From Opitutia bacterium (GTDB taxonomy: Bacteria > Verrucomicrobiota > Verrucomicrobiae > Opitutales > Opitutaceae), in the NCBI GenBank assembly GCA_947442255.1, contig CANEVO010000019.1, positions 1-44,138 on the forward strand: a stretch of 44,138 nucleotides of DNA. The letters run 5' to 3'. Each line of letters opens with the position of its first letter. Position 1 is the stretch's first letter. Made by a program: the position numbers and the translations under genes. This document shows positions 8,362 through 17,900 of this stretch, in pieces. The notes under the pieces are model-generated. The model saw only the letters and a program-made list of their open reading frames with translations. It was not told the origin of the DNA and did no database searches.

Positions 8362-10878
8362 ATGAAAGTCCGCGCCCTCGTTTTTGCCCTGGCCGCTTCC
8401 CTCGCCGCCGGCGCCACCACCCTCGCGCAATTTCCCGCCCGGAGCCGCTACGCCGTCGGCTACATGTACAGTTACTACGTGCCACCCTCCGCGGGCACCC
8501 CGTGGCGCCCGGCGTGGTCGACTGACGGCAAGGAGATCGCGTTTTCCCTGTCGGGCTCGCTGTGGAAAATTAAAGTCGGCGAGACAACCGCCCACGAGTT
8601 GACGGCGAATCGCACCTACGACTCCTCCCCCGCGTGGTCGCCCGATGGAAAATGGATCGTCTACACGGCAGAGGATGGCGCGGGCATCAACCTGATGCTG
8701 CTCAACGTGGCCACCGGCGAAAGTACGGCCGTGACCCAGGGTGATCAGCTCAATCTCGACCCGGCGTGGTCGCGCGATGGCAAGCGGCTCGCCTACGTCA
8801 ACAATTCGCCGGGCGGGCGTTTTCATATTCACCTTCGCTCCTTCGCCAACGGACGCTTCGGCGAGCCGCAGCGTCTCACCGAACCCCACAATTTCGGGCG
8901 CTCGCGGCTCTATTTCAGCCCGCAGGACGATCACATCCAGCCGACCTTCTCGCCCGATGGGAAGGAACTCATCCTCGTTTCGAACCGCGATATTCCGATG
9001 GGCTCGGGCGCCATCTGGCGCGCGCCGGTCGAGCCGAATATGATGGCCGGGGCCACGCGCATCCTGCGCGAAGAGACCCTCTACCGCACCAAGCCCAACT
9101 GGTCGCCCGACGGCCACCGCATCCTCTACGCCTCGCACCGCGGCAGCGAATTCAACCAGCTCTATGTCCATCCCGTCACCGAGGGTGAACCGTTTCAACT
9201 GACGTGGAGCCCGTGGGATCATTTCGATCCAGCGTGGTCCCCCGACGGCGAGCGGATCGCCTACGTTTCAAACGAGCACGGCGGCTCCGAACTCCGCGTG
9301 CTCAGCTCCTTCGGCGGTAACGACGAAAAGGTGGAAATCAAGCGCCGGGTATATCGCCGCCCGATGGCCCGGCTCGAAGTCACCATCACCGACACCGCGA
9401 CGGGACAACCCACCGCCGCCCGCATTTATCTGAAAGCCTCCGATGGGAAGATCTACGCGCCCGCCGAGGCGTATCAACGGATCGCCACGCGAGCCGCAAA
9501 GGAGGATTTTTTCCACACCGCCGGCCATTTCGTCGTCGACGTGCCGCCCGGTGAACTCGTGGTGGAAGCAGCCAAGGGGGTTGAATACCTGCCTTCCCTC
9601 CAAACCACCACGGTTCAGCCCAACGGCGTCACGCGCGTCACGCTGGAACTGAAACGCCTGACCAACATGAACGCGCTCGGCTGGTGGAGCGGCAGCGATC
9701 ATGTCCACCTCAACTACGGCGGAAACCTGCGCAACACGCCCGAATACCTGCGGCTCGAGGCCCAGGCCGAGGACCTCGATCACGTCGGCTGGAAGATCGC
9801 CAACAAGGACAACCGCGTCTTCGACACCCAGTATTATCAGGGCCAGCCCCTTCACCCGCTCTCGGACGATCAGATGCTGATCTCGATGGGCGAGGAGTAC
9901 CGTCCCGCTTGGTACGGCCACATCAATCTCATCAACCTGACGCGGCACCTGGTTTCGCCGTTTACCCTCGGCTATGAAGACACGGGCGTGGCGAGCCTCT
10001 ATCCGAGCAATACCGATATCTTCCGGCTCGCGCGCAAAGAGGGTGCGATCGGTGGCTACGTGCATCCGTGGGGCGCCGGCGGCGCCCTGGCCCGGGGAGA
10101 GTATCGCGTCGCGCAAACCTATCCCGTGGACGCCGCGCTGGGCTCGTTCGAATACCTCGAGGTCATGACCAGCGCCGGCCACTACACCGGCACGTCGCAA
10201 GTCTGGCACCGGTCGCTGAACTGCGGCTTCAAGGTCACGGCCTCGGCGGGCGAAGATTCGATCCTGAATCTCCAGGCCACGCCAATCATCGGCTCCGCCC
10301 GGCTCTACGCTTATCTCGGAAAAAACCTGACGTGGGCCGGCTGGCTCGATGCGATTCGCAAGGGCCGCACCTTCGTCACGAACGGCCCGCTGCTTCAGTT
10401 CACCGTCAACGGCGAGATTCCCGGCGGCGAAATCCGCCTCCCGGCCGCGGGCGGCACCGTCGCCCTGAAGGCGAAACTCGAATCCATCGTCCCGCTCGAA
10501 ACGCTCGAGGTGATCTTCAAGGGCAAGGTCATCGAATCGATCCCGCTGGGCGGCCACAAACGGACGGCGGACTTCGCCAAAGCCGTTCCCGTCACGGAAA
10601 GCGGCTGGCTCACGCTGCGAACCCGCGGCCGGGGCATCCAGCACCCGCTGGACGATTCGTATCCCGCCGCGGAAACCAGCCCGGTCTACGTCTACGTTGG
10701 CGACCGCCCCATCCGTTCGAAGGCGGATGCGCAGTACTTCGTGCAATGGATCGACGACATCACGAAAATCTGGAGCAGCTCGACGATGTGGCGGTCGGAC
10801 CGCGAAAAACAGCACGTGCTCGCCCAGTTCGCCGAGGCGCGCAAAGTTTACGAACGCCAGATCCAAGAAGCACCGTGA
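8362..10878 (+). CDS. TolB-like propeller fused to CehA/McbA-type metallohydrolase, copy 2
   Basis: 838 residues, with the same architecture as the preceding gene and long identical stretches (for example PNWSPDGHRILYASHRG and GEDSILNL). A short clean signal peptide (MKVRALVFALAASLAAGATT) replaces the long N-terminus of copy 1, and the first conserved segment is shorter (SRYAVGYMYSYYVPP). The six propeller blades and the hydrolase motifs GSDHVHLNYGG (about 443), GGYVHPW and GRTFVTNGPLLQF are all kept, so both copies should be active. The 24-base gap and shared strand point to one transcript. This is a tandem duplication followed by divergence; different substrates or a heteromeric complex are both possible. 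Confidence 0.85.
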   Translation: MKVRALVFALAASLAAGATTLAQFPARSRYAVGYMYSYYVPPSAGTPWRPAWSTDGKEIAFSLSGSLWKIKVGETTAHELTANRTYDSSPAWSPDGKWIVYTAEDGAGINLMLLNVATGESTAVTQGDQLNLDPAWSRDGKRLAYVNNSPGGRFHIHLRSFANGRFGEPQRLTEPHNFGRSRLYFSPQDDHIQPTFSPDGKELILVSNRDIPMGSGAIWRAPVEPNMMAGATRILREETLYRTKPNWSPDGHRILYASHRGSEFNQLYVHPVTEGEPFQLTWSPWDHFDPAWSPDGERIAYVSNEHGGSELRVLSSFGGNDEKVEIKRRVYRRPMARLEVTITDTATGQPTAARIYLKASDGKIYAPAEAYQRIATRAAKEDFFHTAGHFVVDVPPGELVVEAAKGVEYLPSLQTTTVQPNGVTRVTLELKRLTNMNALGWWSGSDHVHLNYGGNLRNTPEYLRLEAQAEDLDHVGWKIANKDNRVFDTQYYQGQPLHPLSDDQMLISMGEEYRPAWYGHINLINLTRHLVSPFTLGYEDTGVASLYPSNTDIFRLARKEGAIGGYVHPWGAGGALARGEYRVAQTYPVDAALGSFEYLEVMTSAGHYTGTSQVWHRSLNCGFKVTASAGEDSILNLQATPIIGSARLYAYLGKNLTWAGWLDAIRKGRTFVTNGPLLQFTVNGEIPGGEIRLPAAGGTVALKAKLESIVPLETLEVIFKGKVIESIPLGGHKRTADFAKAVPVTESGWLTLRTRGRGIQHPLDDSYPAAETSPVYVYVGDRPIRSKADAQYFVQWIDDITKIWSSSTMWRSDREKQHVLAQFAEARKVYERQIQEAP

Positions 10879-10912
10879 AGCCCCTTGTAACGATCGATCG
10901 CAATTCCAACCG

Positions 10913-11647
10913 ATGAGACTCGCCTCGATGAAAACCCCGGGCCTTGCCCATCGCCTTGACCGCGCGCTGCGGCGGATCGCAGCGACAATTGCCCTCCTGT
11001 CCGCAGGCATCGCCGGCGGTGCGTCAGAAAAATCGCCGCCCGGCCCATCCGCGGCGAAAGCCGTCGACTCAAACGGCTGGAAAAATCTCTTCGACGGCAA
11101 GACGCTGGCGGGCTGGAAGCCCTCGAAGTTCGCCACGCAGCGCGAGGTGTCCGTCGAGAAATCGTTTCAGGACGGTGGCGGCGCGATCGTCATGGAACTG
11201 GGCGAGGAACTCTCGGGCGTCACGTGGACCCATGCCGCCGACCTGCCCGTCCTCAACTACGAGATCGCCCTCGAGGCCATGAAGCTCGACGGCGACGATT
11301 TCTTCTGCGGCCTGACATTCCCGGTCGGAAAATCGTCCTGCAGTTTCATCGCCGGCGGCTGGGGCGGCACGATCGTCGGCCTGTCGAGCGTCGACGGCAT
11401 GGATGCCTCGGAGAATGAAACCAGCTCCTCCCGCGCGTTCGACCGCAACCGGTGGTATCGCATCCGGGTGCGCGTCACCGCGGAAAAAATCGAGGCCTGG
11501 ATCGACGATGAGCAGGTCGTCGATCTGGCGACGAAGGATCGCAAGATCACCATCCGTTACGGCGCGATCGAAAATTCCCTTCCCCTCGGCATCGCCGCCT
11601 ATCAAACCCGCACCGCCGTCCGCGGTATCCGGCTGCGCCGGCTCTGA
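10913..11647 (+). CDS. Secreted DUF1080 (3-keto-disaccharide-hydrolase-type) domain protein
   Basis: 244 residues. A basic start and hydrophobic segment (RRIAATIALLSAGIAGGASE, about 21-40) suggest export. The rest is a DUF1080 concanavalin-like sandwich beginning with the typical GWKNLFDGKTLAGWKPSKF and ending with IRLRRL. Other recognisable parts are the WTHAADLPVLNYEI strand and the RNRWYRIRVRV strand. The Pfam name 3-keto-disaccharide hydrolase comes from characterised relatives, but many DUF1080 proteins have no known activity. It lies 34 bases after CehA copy 2 and probably ends that operon. ATG 10913 is used; ATG 10928 (MKTPG) is equally plausible because neither has a ribosome-binding site. 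Confidence 0.8.
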   Translation: MRLASMKTPGLAHRLDRALRRIAATIALLSAGIAGGASEKSPPGPSAAKAVDSNGWKNLFDGKTLAGWKPSKFATQREVSVEKSFQDGGGAIVMELGEELSGVTWTHAADLPVLNYEIALEAMKLDGDDFFCGLTFPVGKSSCSFIAGGWGGTIVGLSSVDGMDASENETSSSRAFDRNRWYRIRVRVTAEKIEAWIDDEQVVDLATKDRKITIRYGAIENSLPLGIAAYQTRTAVRGIRLRRL

Positions 11648-11667
11648 ATCTTAATCTTAGTCTGCAA

Positions 11668-11684
11668 TCTTGGACTATCCAAGA
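11668..11684. terminator. Symmetric hairpin between convergent genes
   Basis: TCTTGGA and TCCAAGA form a perfect 7-bp stem around CTA. It lies 20 bases after the DUF1080 stop and 13 bases beyond the end of hicA on the other strand. Its position suits a bidirectional terminator, but there is no strong T-tract on either strand. Confidence 0.4.
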
Positions 11685-11697
11685 AGGAACCCGCGTG

Positions 11698-11925
11698 TTA
11701 CTTTTTCGCCAGCGAGGCAAACTGCTCAACCGTCATGCCGCTGGCGCGAATCAGGCTACGCAACGTGCCGGGCGCAACTTCGCGATGATCCGGCACCGAG
11801 AGCGTCGCCCAGCTGCCATCTTTCGCTAAAATCATGTGGCTACCCTTCTGCCGGACCAACTCCCAACCGTCGCGAATGAAGGCTTTCGCAATCGCTCGTC
11901 CGCTCAATCTCGGAAGCCCAGGCAT
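11698..11925 (-). CDS. hicA: HicA-family mRNA interferase toxin
   Basis: 75 residues, the usual HicA size. The dsRBD-like fold is recognisable: LSGRAIAKAFIRDGWELVRQ, then KGSHMIL with the catalytic histidine at residue 30, and the PDHREVAPGTLRSLIRASGM segment. HicA toxins cleave mRNA and tmRNA and are blocked by HicB. Its ATG overlaps the last base of the hicB stop (TGATG), so toxin synthesis depends on translation of the antitoxin. The order here is hicB then hicA, opposite to E. coli hicAB but common elsewhere. All motifs are intact, unlike the toxin-antitoxin pair at 1.9-2.3 kb. Confidence 0.88.
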   Translation of the reverse strand: MPGLPRLSGRAIAKAFIRDGWELVRQKGSHMILAKDGSWATLSVPDHREVAPGTLRSLIRASGMTVEQFASLAKK

Positions 11926-12137
11926 CAGACCGCGACTTCAACTTGCTTCGTTTCGATGGTCAGCGGCAAACCACGTTCGGCACGGACTTCCAGGCACAGT
12001 TCGATGGCTTCGCGAACATTCTTGAGCGCCTCGCGTTTCGTCCCTCCCTGACTGACACAGCCCGGGATCGCCGGACACTCGGCGACCCAAACGCCGGTTT
12101 CGTCGCGGTCGATGGTCACAGTAAATTTCATGGCCAT
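11925..12137 (-). CDS. hicB: HicB-family antitoxin (single-domain)
   Basis: 70 residues beginning MAMKFTVTIDRDETGVWVAE, followed by CPAIPGCVSQGGTKREALKN, the classic partial RNase-H fold of HicB antitoxins. The C-terminus ends in a short strand (KQVEVAV). There is no ribbon-helix-helix or helix-turn-helix DNA-binding domain, so autoregulation by direct operator binding is not evident. It is the first gene of the pair and is translationally coupled to hicA. It lies 54 bases beyond the end of the FG-GAP gene on the same strand, so read-through from that operon is possible. Confidence 0.85.
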   Translation of the reverse strand: MAMKFTVTIDRDETGVWVAECPAIPGCVSQGGTKREALKNVREAIELCLEVRAERGLPLTIETKQVEVAV

Positions 12138-12191
12138 AGGGTGGATTCCAATCCCCCAATCGGCAAGCTCAGCTTCCGCGCCGAGGCCCAG

Positions 12192-13394
12192 TCAACGACC
12201 CTTCGCCGTCTCGTTCCAATAGATCACGACATTCTTCGTCGCCCGCCCTGCCGCGATGATCTCGGGGCGCCCGTCGCCGTTCAAATCGGCGGCCTTGAGG
12301 TCCTCGCACGCCATCGTGTTGTCGTCGATCAGCGCATGCAGCCGCCAGGTTTCCCCCGTGGCGGTCGGCGGCGCGAACAACCGGATGCCTGCCTTGGTGC
12401 CGGCGGGAGCCGGCGCTCCGGCGCGCCAGCCCACCACCACCTGATCGTAGCCAACGCCGAGAAAATCGCCCGTCGCGAGCCCGTGCGCCTGCACCAGCGT
12501 GTCGTCGAGGAGCACGCGTTGCGCCGTCCAGTCCGCCGCCTCCGGTCCCGCCGGCGGGGCGCGATACACCGCGAGCTGGTTGCCGTGCATCGGCTCGACC
12601 GCCGCAAAAAAATCCTTTCCGCCCGGCAGCCGCCCCGCGCGCACCTCGCCGGTCGCCGCGCGGCTGAGCGGCGTGGCCGCCGGCGCGCCATCGGACGTAA
12701 ACCGCAACCGTCGCACGCCTTCCTGCGACGCCAACAAAATACCCTCGGCCCCGCCCGTTTCACCCCACCGGATCAGGTCGAAATTATGCGTGGCATGCTG
12801 CTCCGCGTTGAGCACCGCTGTCGGCCACGGATCGTCGACGTTGGCCGGGCGGCGGTAGGCGAGGAATTGCACGCCGGCGCCGGCGTTGTTCCGGTTGCCG
12901 CGGCCGTGCAGCGGCAGCACCGCGAGCGTGAACGTGCCATCGCGCCCGCGCACCCACTGCATGCGATGCGTCGTCGGCTCGTGCGTCAGCTTCACCGGCC
13001 GCCATTTCGCGGTCCGGTCGGACGGCGGCACCAGATAATAAACCGCCCCGCTGCCCACCGTGTCACCCGGGTTCCACTCGGCGCCCACCGCGACCTCCGC
13101 CTTGCCGTCGCCGTCGATGTCGCGCGCGGCGATGCACACGTGGTCCCGCGCCGTGAGCTGGTCCGTCATCACGAACTTCTCCCACGAGGGATTCCGATAC
13201 CACACGATCTGCTTCGCGTCGGCGAGCAGCACGTCGTCGCGGCCATCACCGTCGACATCCGCGATCGCGAGGCTGTAACCGATCTGGATTTTCGCATCGA
13301 TGGTCTGCGCGCGAAACTTCGCCGGCGGCAACTCCGCGGCGCGGACCTCCAACAGGGCGAGGACGAAACCGAGAAAAAGCGTGGGACGTTTCAT
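12192..13394 (-). CDS. Secreted FG-GAP/VCBS-repeat protein
   Basis: 400 residues. A signal peptide (MKRPTLFLGFVLALLEVRAA) precedes an all-beta propeller with calcium-binding FG-GAP repeats: AIADVDGDGRDDVLLAD (about 41-57), ARDIDGDGKAEVAVGAEW (about 89-106) and AADLNGDGRPEIIAAGR near the C-terminus. The middle blades are more divergent. No enzymatic motif is visible; such proteins may bind ligands or partners outside the cell. ATG 13394 starts the signal peptide; another ATG lies four codons upstream. It lies 81 bases downstream of the DUF1501 gene on the same strand, which suggests the third gene of that operon. Confidence 0.8.
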   Translation of the reverse strand: MKRPTLFLGFVLALLEVRAAELPPAKFRAQTIDAKIQIGYSLAIADVDGDGRDDVLLADAKQIVWYRNPSWEKFVMTDQLTARDHVCIAARDIDGDGKAEVAVGAEWNPGDTVGSGAVYYLVPPSDRTAKWRPVKLTHEPTTHRMQWVRGRDGTFTLAVLPLHGRGNRNNAGAGVQFLAYRRPANVDDPWPTAVLNAEQHATHNFDLIRWGETGGAEGILLASQEGVRRLRFTSDGAPAATPLSRAATGEVRAGRLPGGKDFFAAVEPMHGNQLAVYRAPPAGPEAADWTAQRVLLDDTLVQAHGLATGDFLGVGYDQVVVGWRAGAPAPAGTKAGIRLFAPPTATGETWRLHALIDDNTMACEDLKAADLNGDGRPEIIAAGRATKNVVIYWNETAKGR

Positions 13395-13475
13395 GGGGTT
13401 TCCCAATGCAGCAGCCCGCCGCCTGCGCCTCCAGCTCTGTTTTCGTCCGTCCGATCCCGACCGCGGAACCTCCCG

Positions 13476-14951
13476 TCAGGTCAGGATCGCTTTCACCACG
13501 TCGCCATGGACATCGGTCAGCCGGTACTGCCGCCCTTGGAAACGATACGTCAGCCGCGTGTGGTCGATCCCGAGGCAATGCAGGATCGTGGCCTGGAGGT
13601 CGTGGATGTGCACTGGGTCCTCCACGACGTTGAACCCGAAGTCGTCGGTCGACCCGTGGACGATCCCGCCCTTCACGCCGCCCCCGGCCATCCAAAGGGA
13701 GAACGCCTTGCCGTGGTGGTCGCGGCCGTACTTGTCGCGGTTCGCCTCGCCTTGCGCGTACGGCGTGCGGCCGAATTCGCCGCCCCAGATCACGAGCGTG
13801 TCGTCGAGCAACCCGCGCTGCTTGAGGTCGCTCACCAGCGCGGCGCTGGCCTGGTCCACGTCGCGCGCCAGCACCGGCAGCCGGTCGTGCAGCCCGCCGT
13901 GGTGATCCCAGTCGCGGTGATAAAGCTGGATGAAACGCACGCCGCGCTCCGCCAGCCGGCGCGCGAGGAGACAGTTGCGCGCGAAGGAGCCGGGCTCCTG
14001 CACGTCGGGGCCGTAGCTCTCGAGGATATGCGCCGGCTCGCCGGCGAGATCCATGAGCTCGGGCACGCTGCGCTGCATGCGATACGCGAGTTCGAACTGG
14101 CTGATGCGCGTCTCGATCTCCGGATCGCCGCTCTGCGCCAATTGCTGCCGGTTGAGCTCCGCGATGCCGTCGAGCATGAGCCGCCGGCGCTCGCGCGTGA
14201 GGCCGGGCGGATCGTTCAAATAGAGCACCGGCTCGCCCGCGCCGCGAAATTGCACCCCCTGATGCTCACTCGGCAGAAAGCCGCTGCCCCACAGCCGCGC
14301 GAGCAGCCCCTGACCGGGCGCGCCCTTGGTCACCGAAATCAACACGACGAAGGCGGGCAGGTTTTCGTTGAGCCGCCCAAGGCCATAATCCGTCCACGCG
14401 CCCATGCTCGGCCGGCCGGGGAGCTGGCTCCCGCTCTGGAAAAACGTGATCGCCGGGTCGTGATTGATCGCCTCGGTGTGCATCGACCGGATGACGCAGA
14501 TGTCGTCCGCGATGGCGCGCGTCCGCGGCAGCAGATCGCTGATGATGGTGCCGCTCCGCCCGCCCGCTTGAAACGCAAACTTGCTCGGCTGCACCGCCAG
14601 TCGCGCCTGCGAGGCGACCATGCCGGTGATGCGCTGGCCGCGCCGGATCGAATCGGGCAGGTCCTCGTTGAACCGCTCGCGCAACACCGGCTTGTCGTCG
14701 AGGAGGTCGAGGTGCGACGGACCGCCCGACTGGAAAAGACAGATGACGCGTTTCGCCTTCGGCGCGAAATGCGGGAGACCGGGCAACCCGCCGAAACCCG
14801 CCGCCGTCGGCAACGCCACGGGACCGGGGGCCGCGGCGGCCAACGCCTCGCGTCCGAACATCTGCGCGAGCGCCGCGGTGCCGAGCCCCAGGCCGGTCTT
14901 GAGCAGGAAATCGCGCCGGGTGTGGGCGGATTCGTAACGATGGCAGGACAT
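13476..14951 (-). CDS. DUF1501 sulfatase-like protein with Tat signal
   Basis: 491 residues. The N-terminus carries a twin-arginine signal (HTRRDFLLKTGLGLGTAALA), so the folded protein is probably exported. The body is a DUF1501 domain related to alkaline phosphatase/sulfatase folds: CLFQSGGPSHLDLLDDKP (about 71-88), VIRSMHTEAINHDPA, RFIQLYHRDWDHHGG, and VIWGGEFGRTPYAQG near the C-terminus. These genes are abundant in Planctomycetota and Verrucomicrobiota and almost always pair with DUF1549/DUF1553 proteins, as here (6-base gap). The activity is not established; conserved His and Asp residues suggest a metal-dependent hydrolase. Confidence 0.88.
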   Translation of the reverse strand: MSCHRYESAHTRRDFLLKTGLGLGTAALAQMFGREALAAAAPGPVALPTAAGFGGLPGLPHFAPKAKRVICLFQSGGPSHLDLLDDKPVLRERFNEDLPDSIRRGQRITGMVASQARLAVQPSKFAFQAGGRSGTIISDLLPRTRAIADDICVIRSMHTEAINHDPAITFFQSGSQLPGRPSMGAWTDYGLGRLNENLPAFVVLISVTKGAPGQGLLARLWGSGFLPSEHQGVQFRGAGEPVLYLNDPPGLTRERRRLMLDGIAELNRQQLAQSGDPEIETRISQFELAYRMQRSVPELMDLAGEPAHILESYGPDVQEPGSFARNCLLARRLAERGVRFIQLYHRDWDHHGGLHDRLPVLARDVDQASAALVSDLKQRGLLDDTLVIWGGEFGRTPYAQGEANRDKYGRDHHGKAFSLWMAGGGVKGGIVHGSTDDFGFNVVEDPVHIHDLQATILHCLGIDHTRLTYRFQGRQYRLTDVHGDVVKAILT

Positions 14952-14957
14952 GGCGGG

Positions 14958-17900
14958 TCAGTTCTTCGTGATGGTTTCGTCGAGGCTCAGGATCATGTTC
15001 GCCACGGCGGTGGCGGCGGCGAGTTCCGCGGGTGGCAGCGTGGCGTCCAGCGCCGACTCGCCGACTTTGACGAACGCGTAGGCGTCGTTGCCATGCGCCA
15101 AAAAGTCCGCGCGCAGCCGCCCGAGCGCCCGGGCCAGCACGCGCGTTTCCGCGGCGACCGGACGGCGGCCGGTGGCCAGTCGGAACGCAAAGGCCACGCG
15201 TGCGTCGTCCTCCGCCCCGCCTTCGCGCAGCATGCGCGTGCCAAGCTGCCGCGCGGCCTCGAGGTAGCCGGGTTCGTTCCAGAGCGTCAGCGCCTGCAGC
15301 GGCGTGTTCGTCCGCGAACGGCGCACCGTGCAGAATTCGCGATCGGGCGCGTCGAAGCCCGTCATCGCCGGATGCGGGATCGTGCGTTTCCAAAATGTGT
15401 AGAGGCTGCGCCGGTGCAGATCTTCACCCGTGCTCTTGCCCCAGCGGGTGCCGGGGTAATCGGCGCCGACAACGATACCTTCGTAGAGTTTTTCCGGCTG
15501 ATACGGATAGACGCTCGGTCCCCCCAGCCGCGGCGCGAGCAGGCCGGACACGGCCAGCGCCTGGTCGCGGATCAGCTCCGCCGGTAGCCGCACGCGCGGC
15601 CCGCGGGCCAGCAGGCGATTCTCGGGGTCGCGCGTCTGCCACTCCGGTGTGACGGCGCTACCCTGGCGATACGTTGCGGATAGCACCAGGGTCTTGAGCA
15701 AACGCTTCACGTCCCAACCACCGTCCACAAAATCGCGTGCGAGCCAGTCGAGCAACTCGGGATGACTCGGCCATTCGCCCTGCGAACCGAAATCCTCCAG
15801 GGTCTTCACGAGGCCGGTGCCGAAGAGCTGAGCCCAAAACCGATTCACCACCACGCGGGCCACGAGCGGGTGATTGGGCTGAGTAAGCCAACGGGCGAGG
15901 CCGAGACGGTTGCGCGGCGCGCCCGCCGGCCAGGGCGCCAGCAAGGCCTCGGGCACGCCCGCCTCGACGGGCTCGCCGGGCGCGTCGTAGCGACCGCGGT
16001 TCAGCACAAACGCGGGGCGTGGCTGCGAAAGTTCTTCCATGACCATTGCACTGGGCAGGCTGCGCCGGAGCGCCAGATGCTCCTGCCAGAGCTCGGCCCG
16101 TTGCGCCGCCGTCTCGGCCGTCGCGGGATCGTCCGCCAGCACGGCGTCGCGCAACCAGGCGCGTTCACGCGCGGTCAGCTCCTCACCCGTCACATGATCG
16201 AGCGCCTGGGAAAGCGCGCGAAGGGAAAAGCGCGCGTGGATCGCCGCACGGTCCAGCGCCCGCGGATAACTGATCATCTCGGCCAAAGTGCCGCGCCACC
16301 GCGCCCCGTCCTTCGCGTTGTCAGCACCGACCAGCAAGTCGCGCTTCGACGACGGCTCCTTGGAGACGCCTTCGTGATAAACCCGCACCAGCGATTCCAC
16401 GCCATCGGCAAATAGCCGGACCGACCCCGCCCTTTTTCCGCCGGCGTAAATCGCCGCGACGTGACGCCATTCGCCGGCGCGGATGCCCGCCCCCACGGTG
16501 CGCACCGTGATGGAATACGCCGGAAACCGATCGGTCAGGCGCAGCTCGATCTCCCCGTCGATCAGACGCAATTCGCGGCCGTTGCCGTAAAGCGCATCCG
16601 CCGGCGAACCGAGATGGTCGACCGAGGAGAGGAGCGCGACATCGCGCGGGTTGTCCGCATCCGGCTTCAACCAGAGCGCGAGCGTGATCCCCTCCTTGCC
16701 CGCGAAATCGAGTTTGGCCGTGGCGATTTTGGGCGCCGGCTTTTCGGGATCGATCCGCCATTCGGCCTTCGGCGCGCCCTCAGTGGACATTTCCGCCTCC
16801 CGCAGGGGCACGCTCGGAACCACCTCGGCGCGCGGCGCGGCGCGGGCGATCAACGCTTCGACGCGCGCCCGGTCCTCGGACTGCCAGCGCCAGCTCTCCC
16901 CGGCCCGGCGCAGCCGCGCATCGAGCGCGGCGAGCTGGCGCTCCTGCCCGGCCAGCACCGCCGCCTGGTCCGGCGTTGGGGCGGGAATCATCGGCACCGC
17001 ATTAGCCACGCGGCCGTCCTCCCCCTGCTCGGGCACGTTGTTGAAAAAGGCGAACAACTGGTAGTAGTCGCGCTGGGTGACGGGGTCGAACTTGTGGTCG
17101 TGACACCGGGAACACTCCATGGTGAGCCCGAGCCAGGCCGTGCTCATCGTCCGCACGCGATCGGCCACGTATTCAACGCGGTATTCCTCCTCGATGATGC
17201 CGCCCTCGCTATTGATGACGTGATTGCGGCCGAAACCGGTGGCGATGCGCTGCTCGAGCGTCGGCTTTGGCAACAGGTCGCCCGCGAGCTGCTCGGTGAT
17301 GAAGCGGTCATAAGGCAAGTCGGCGTTGAAGGCGCCGATCACCCAGTCGCGCCAGCGCCACATCGTGCGCGCCGAGTCGTTGTTAAAACCATGCGTGTCG
17401 GCGTAACGGGCCGCATCGAGCCAGTCGATTGCCTGCCGCTCGCCGAAATGCGGCGAGGCGAGCAGCCGCTCGACCGCCGCGTCCCAGGCGGGTTCGCCCC
17501 GCGCCGCCACGTCAGCGGTGAAGGCGTCAAGTTCGGCCGGCGTGGGCGGCAATCCGGTGAGATCGAAACTCGCGCGACGCAGCCACGTTTCCGGCGCGGC
17601 CACGGCGGAGGGCGCCAGCCCTTCGCGTTCCAATCGCGCGAGCACAAACCGGTCGAGCGCATGGCGCGGCCAGGTGGCGCCGCGCACGGCGGGAGGTGGT
17701 GCCTGCCGCGGCGGCTCGAAGGCCCAGTGCTTTTGATACACCGCGCCCTCGGCCACCCAGCGGCGGATGAGCGCGATCTGTTCCGGAGTAACGTGCTTGT
17801 TGCTGTCCTGCGGCGGCATCTTCTCGTCGGGATCCTCGGACGCGAGGCGGAGGAGGAGTTCACTGTCGGCGGGCTTTCCCGGCACGATCACCGCATAGCC

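Noticed and set aside
5728..10878. The tandem CehA genes as an assembly duplication
   Set aside because: The copies differ throughout in sequence, length and signal peptide, so they are diverged paralogues and not a duplicated contig segment.
9268..11136. Long minus-strand open frame opposite CehA copy 2
   Set aside because: Antisense shadow of a gene with clear motifs.
11943..15587. Very long plus-strand open frame (over 1200 codons)
   Set aside because: It is antisense to the FG-GAP, DUF1501 and DUF1549 genes, is Arg/Pro/His-rich and has no domain pattern; it is a by-product of high GC content.
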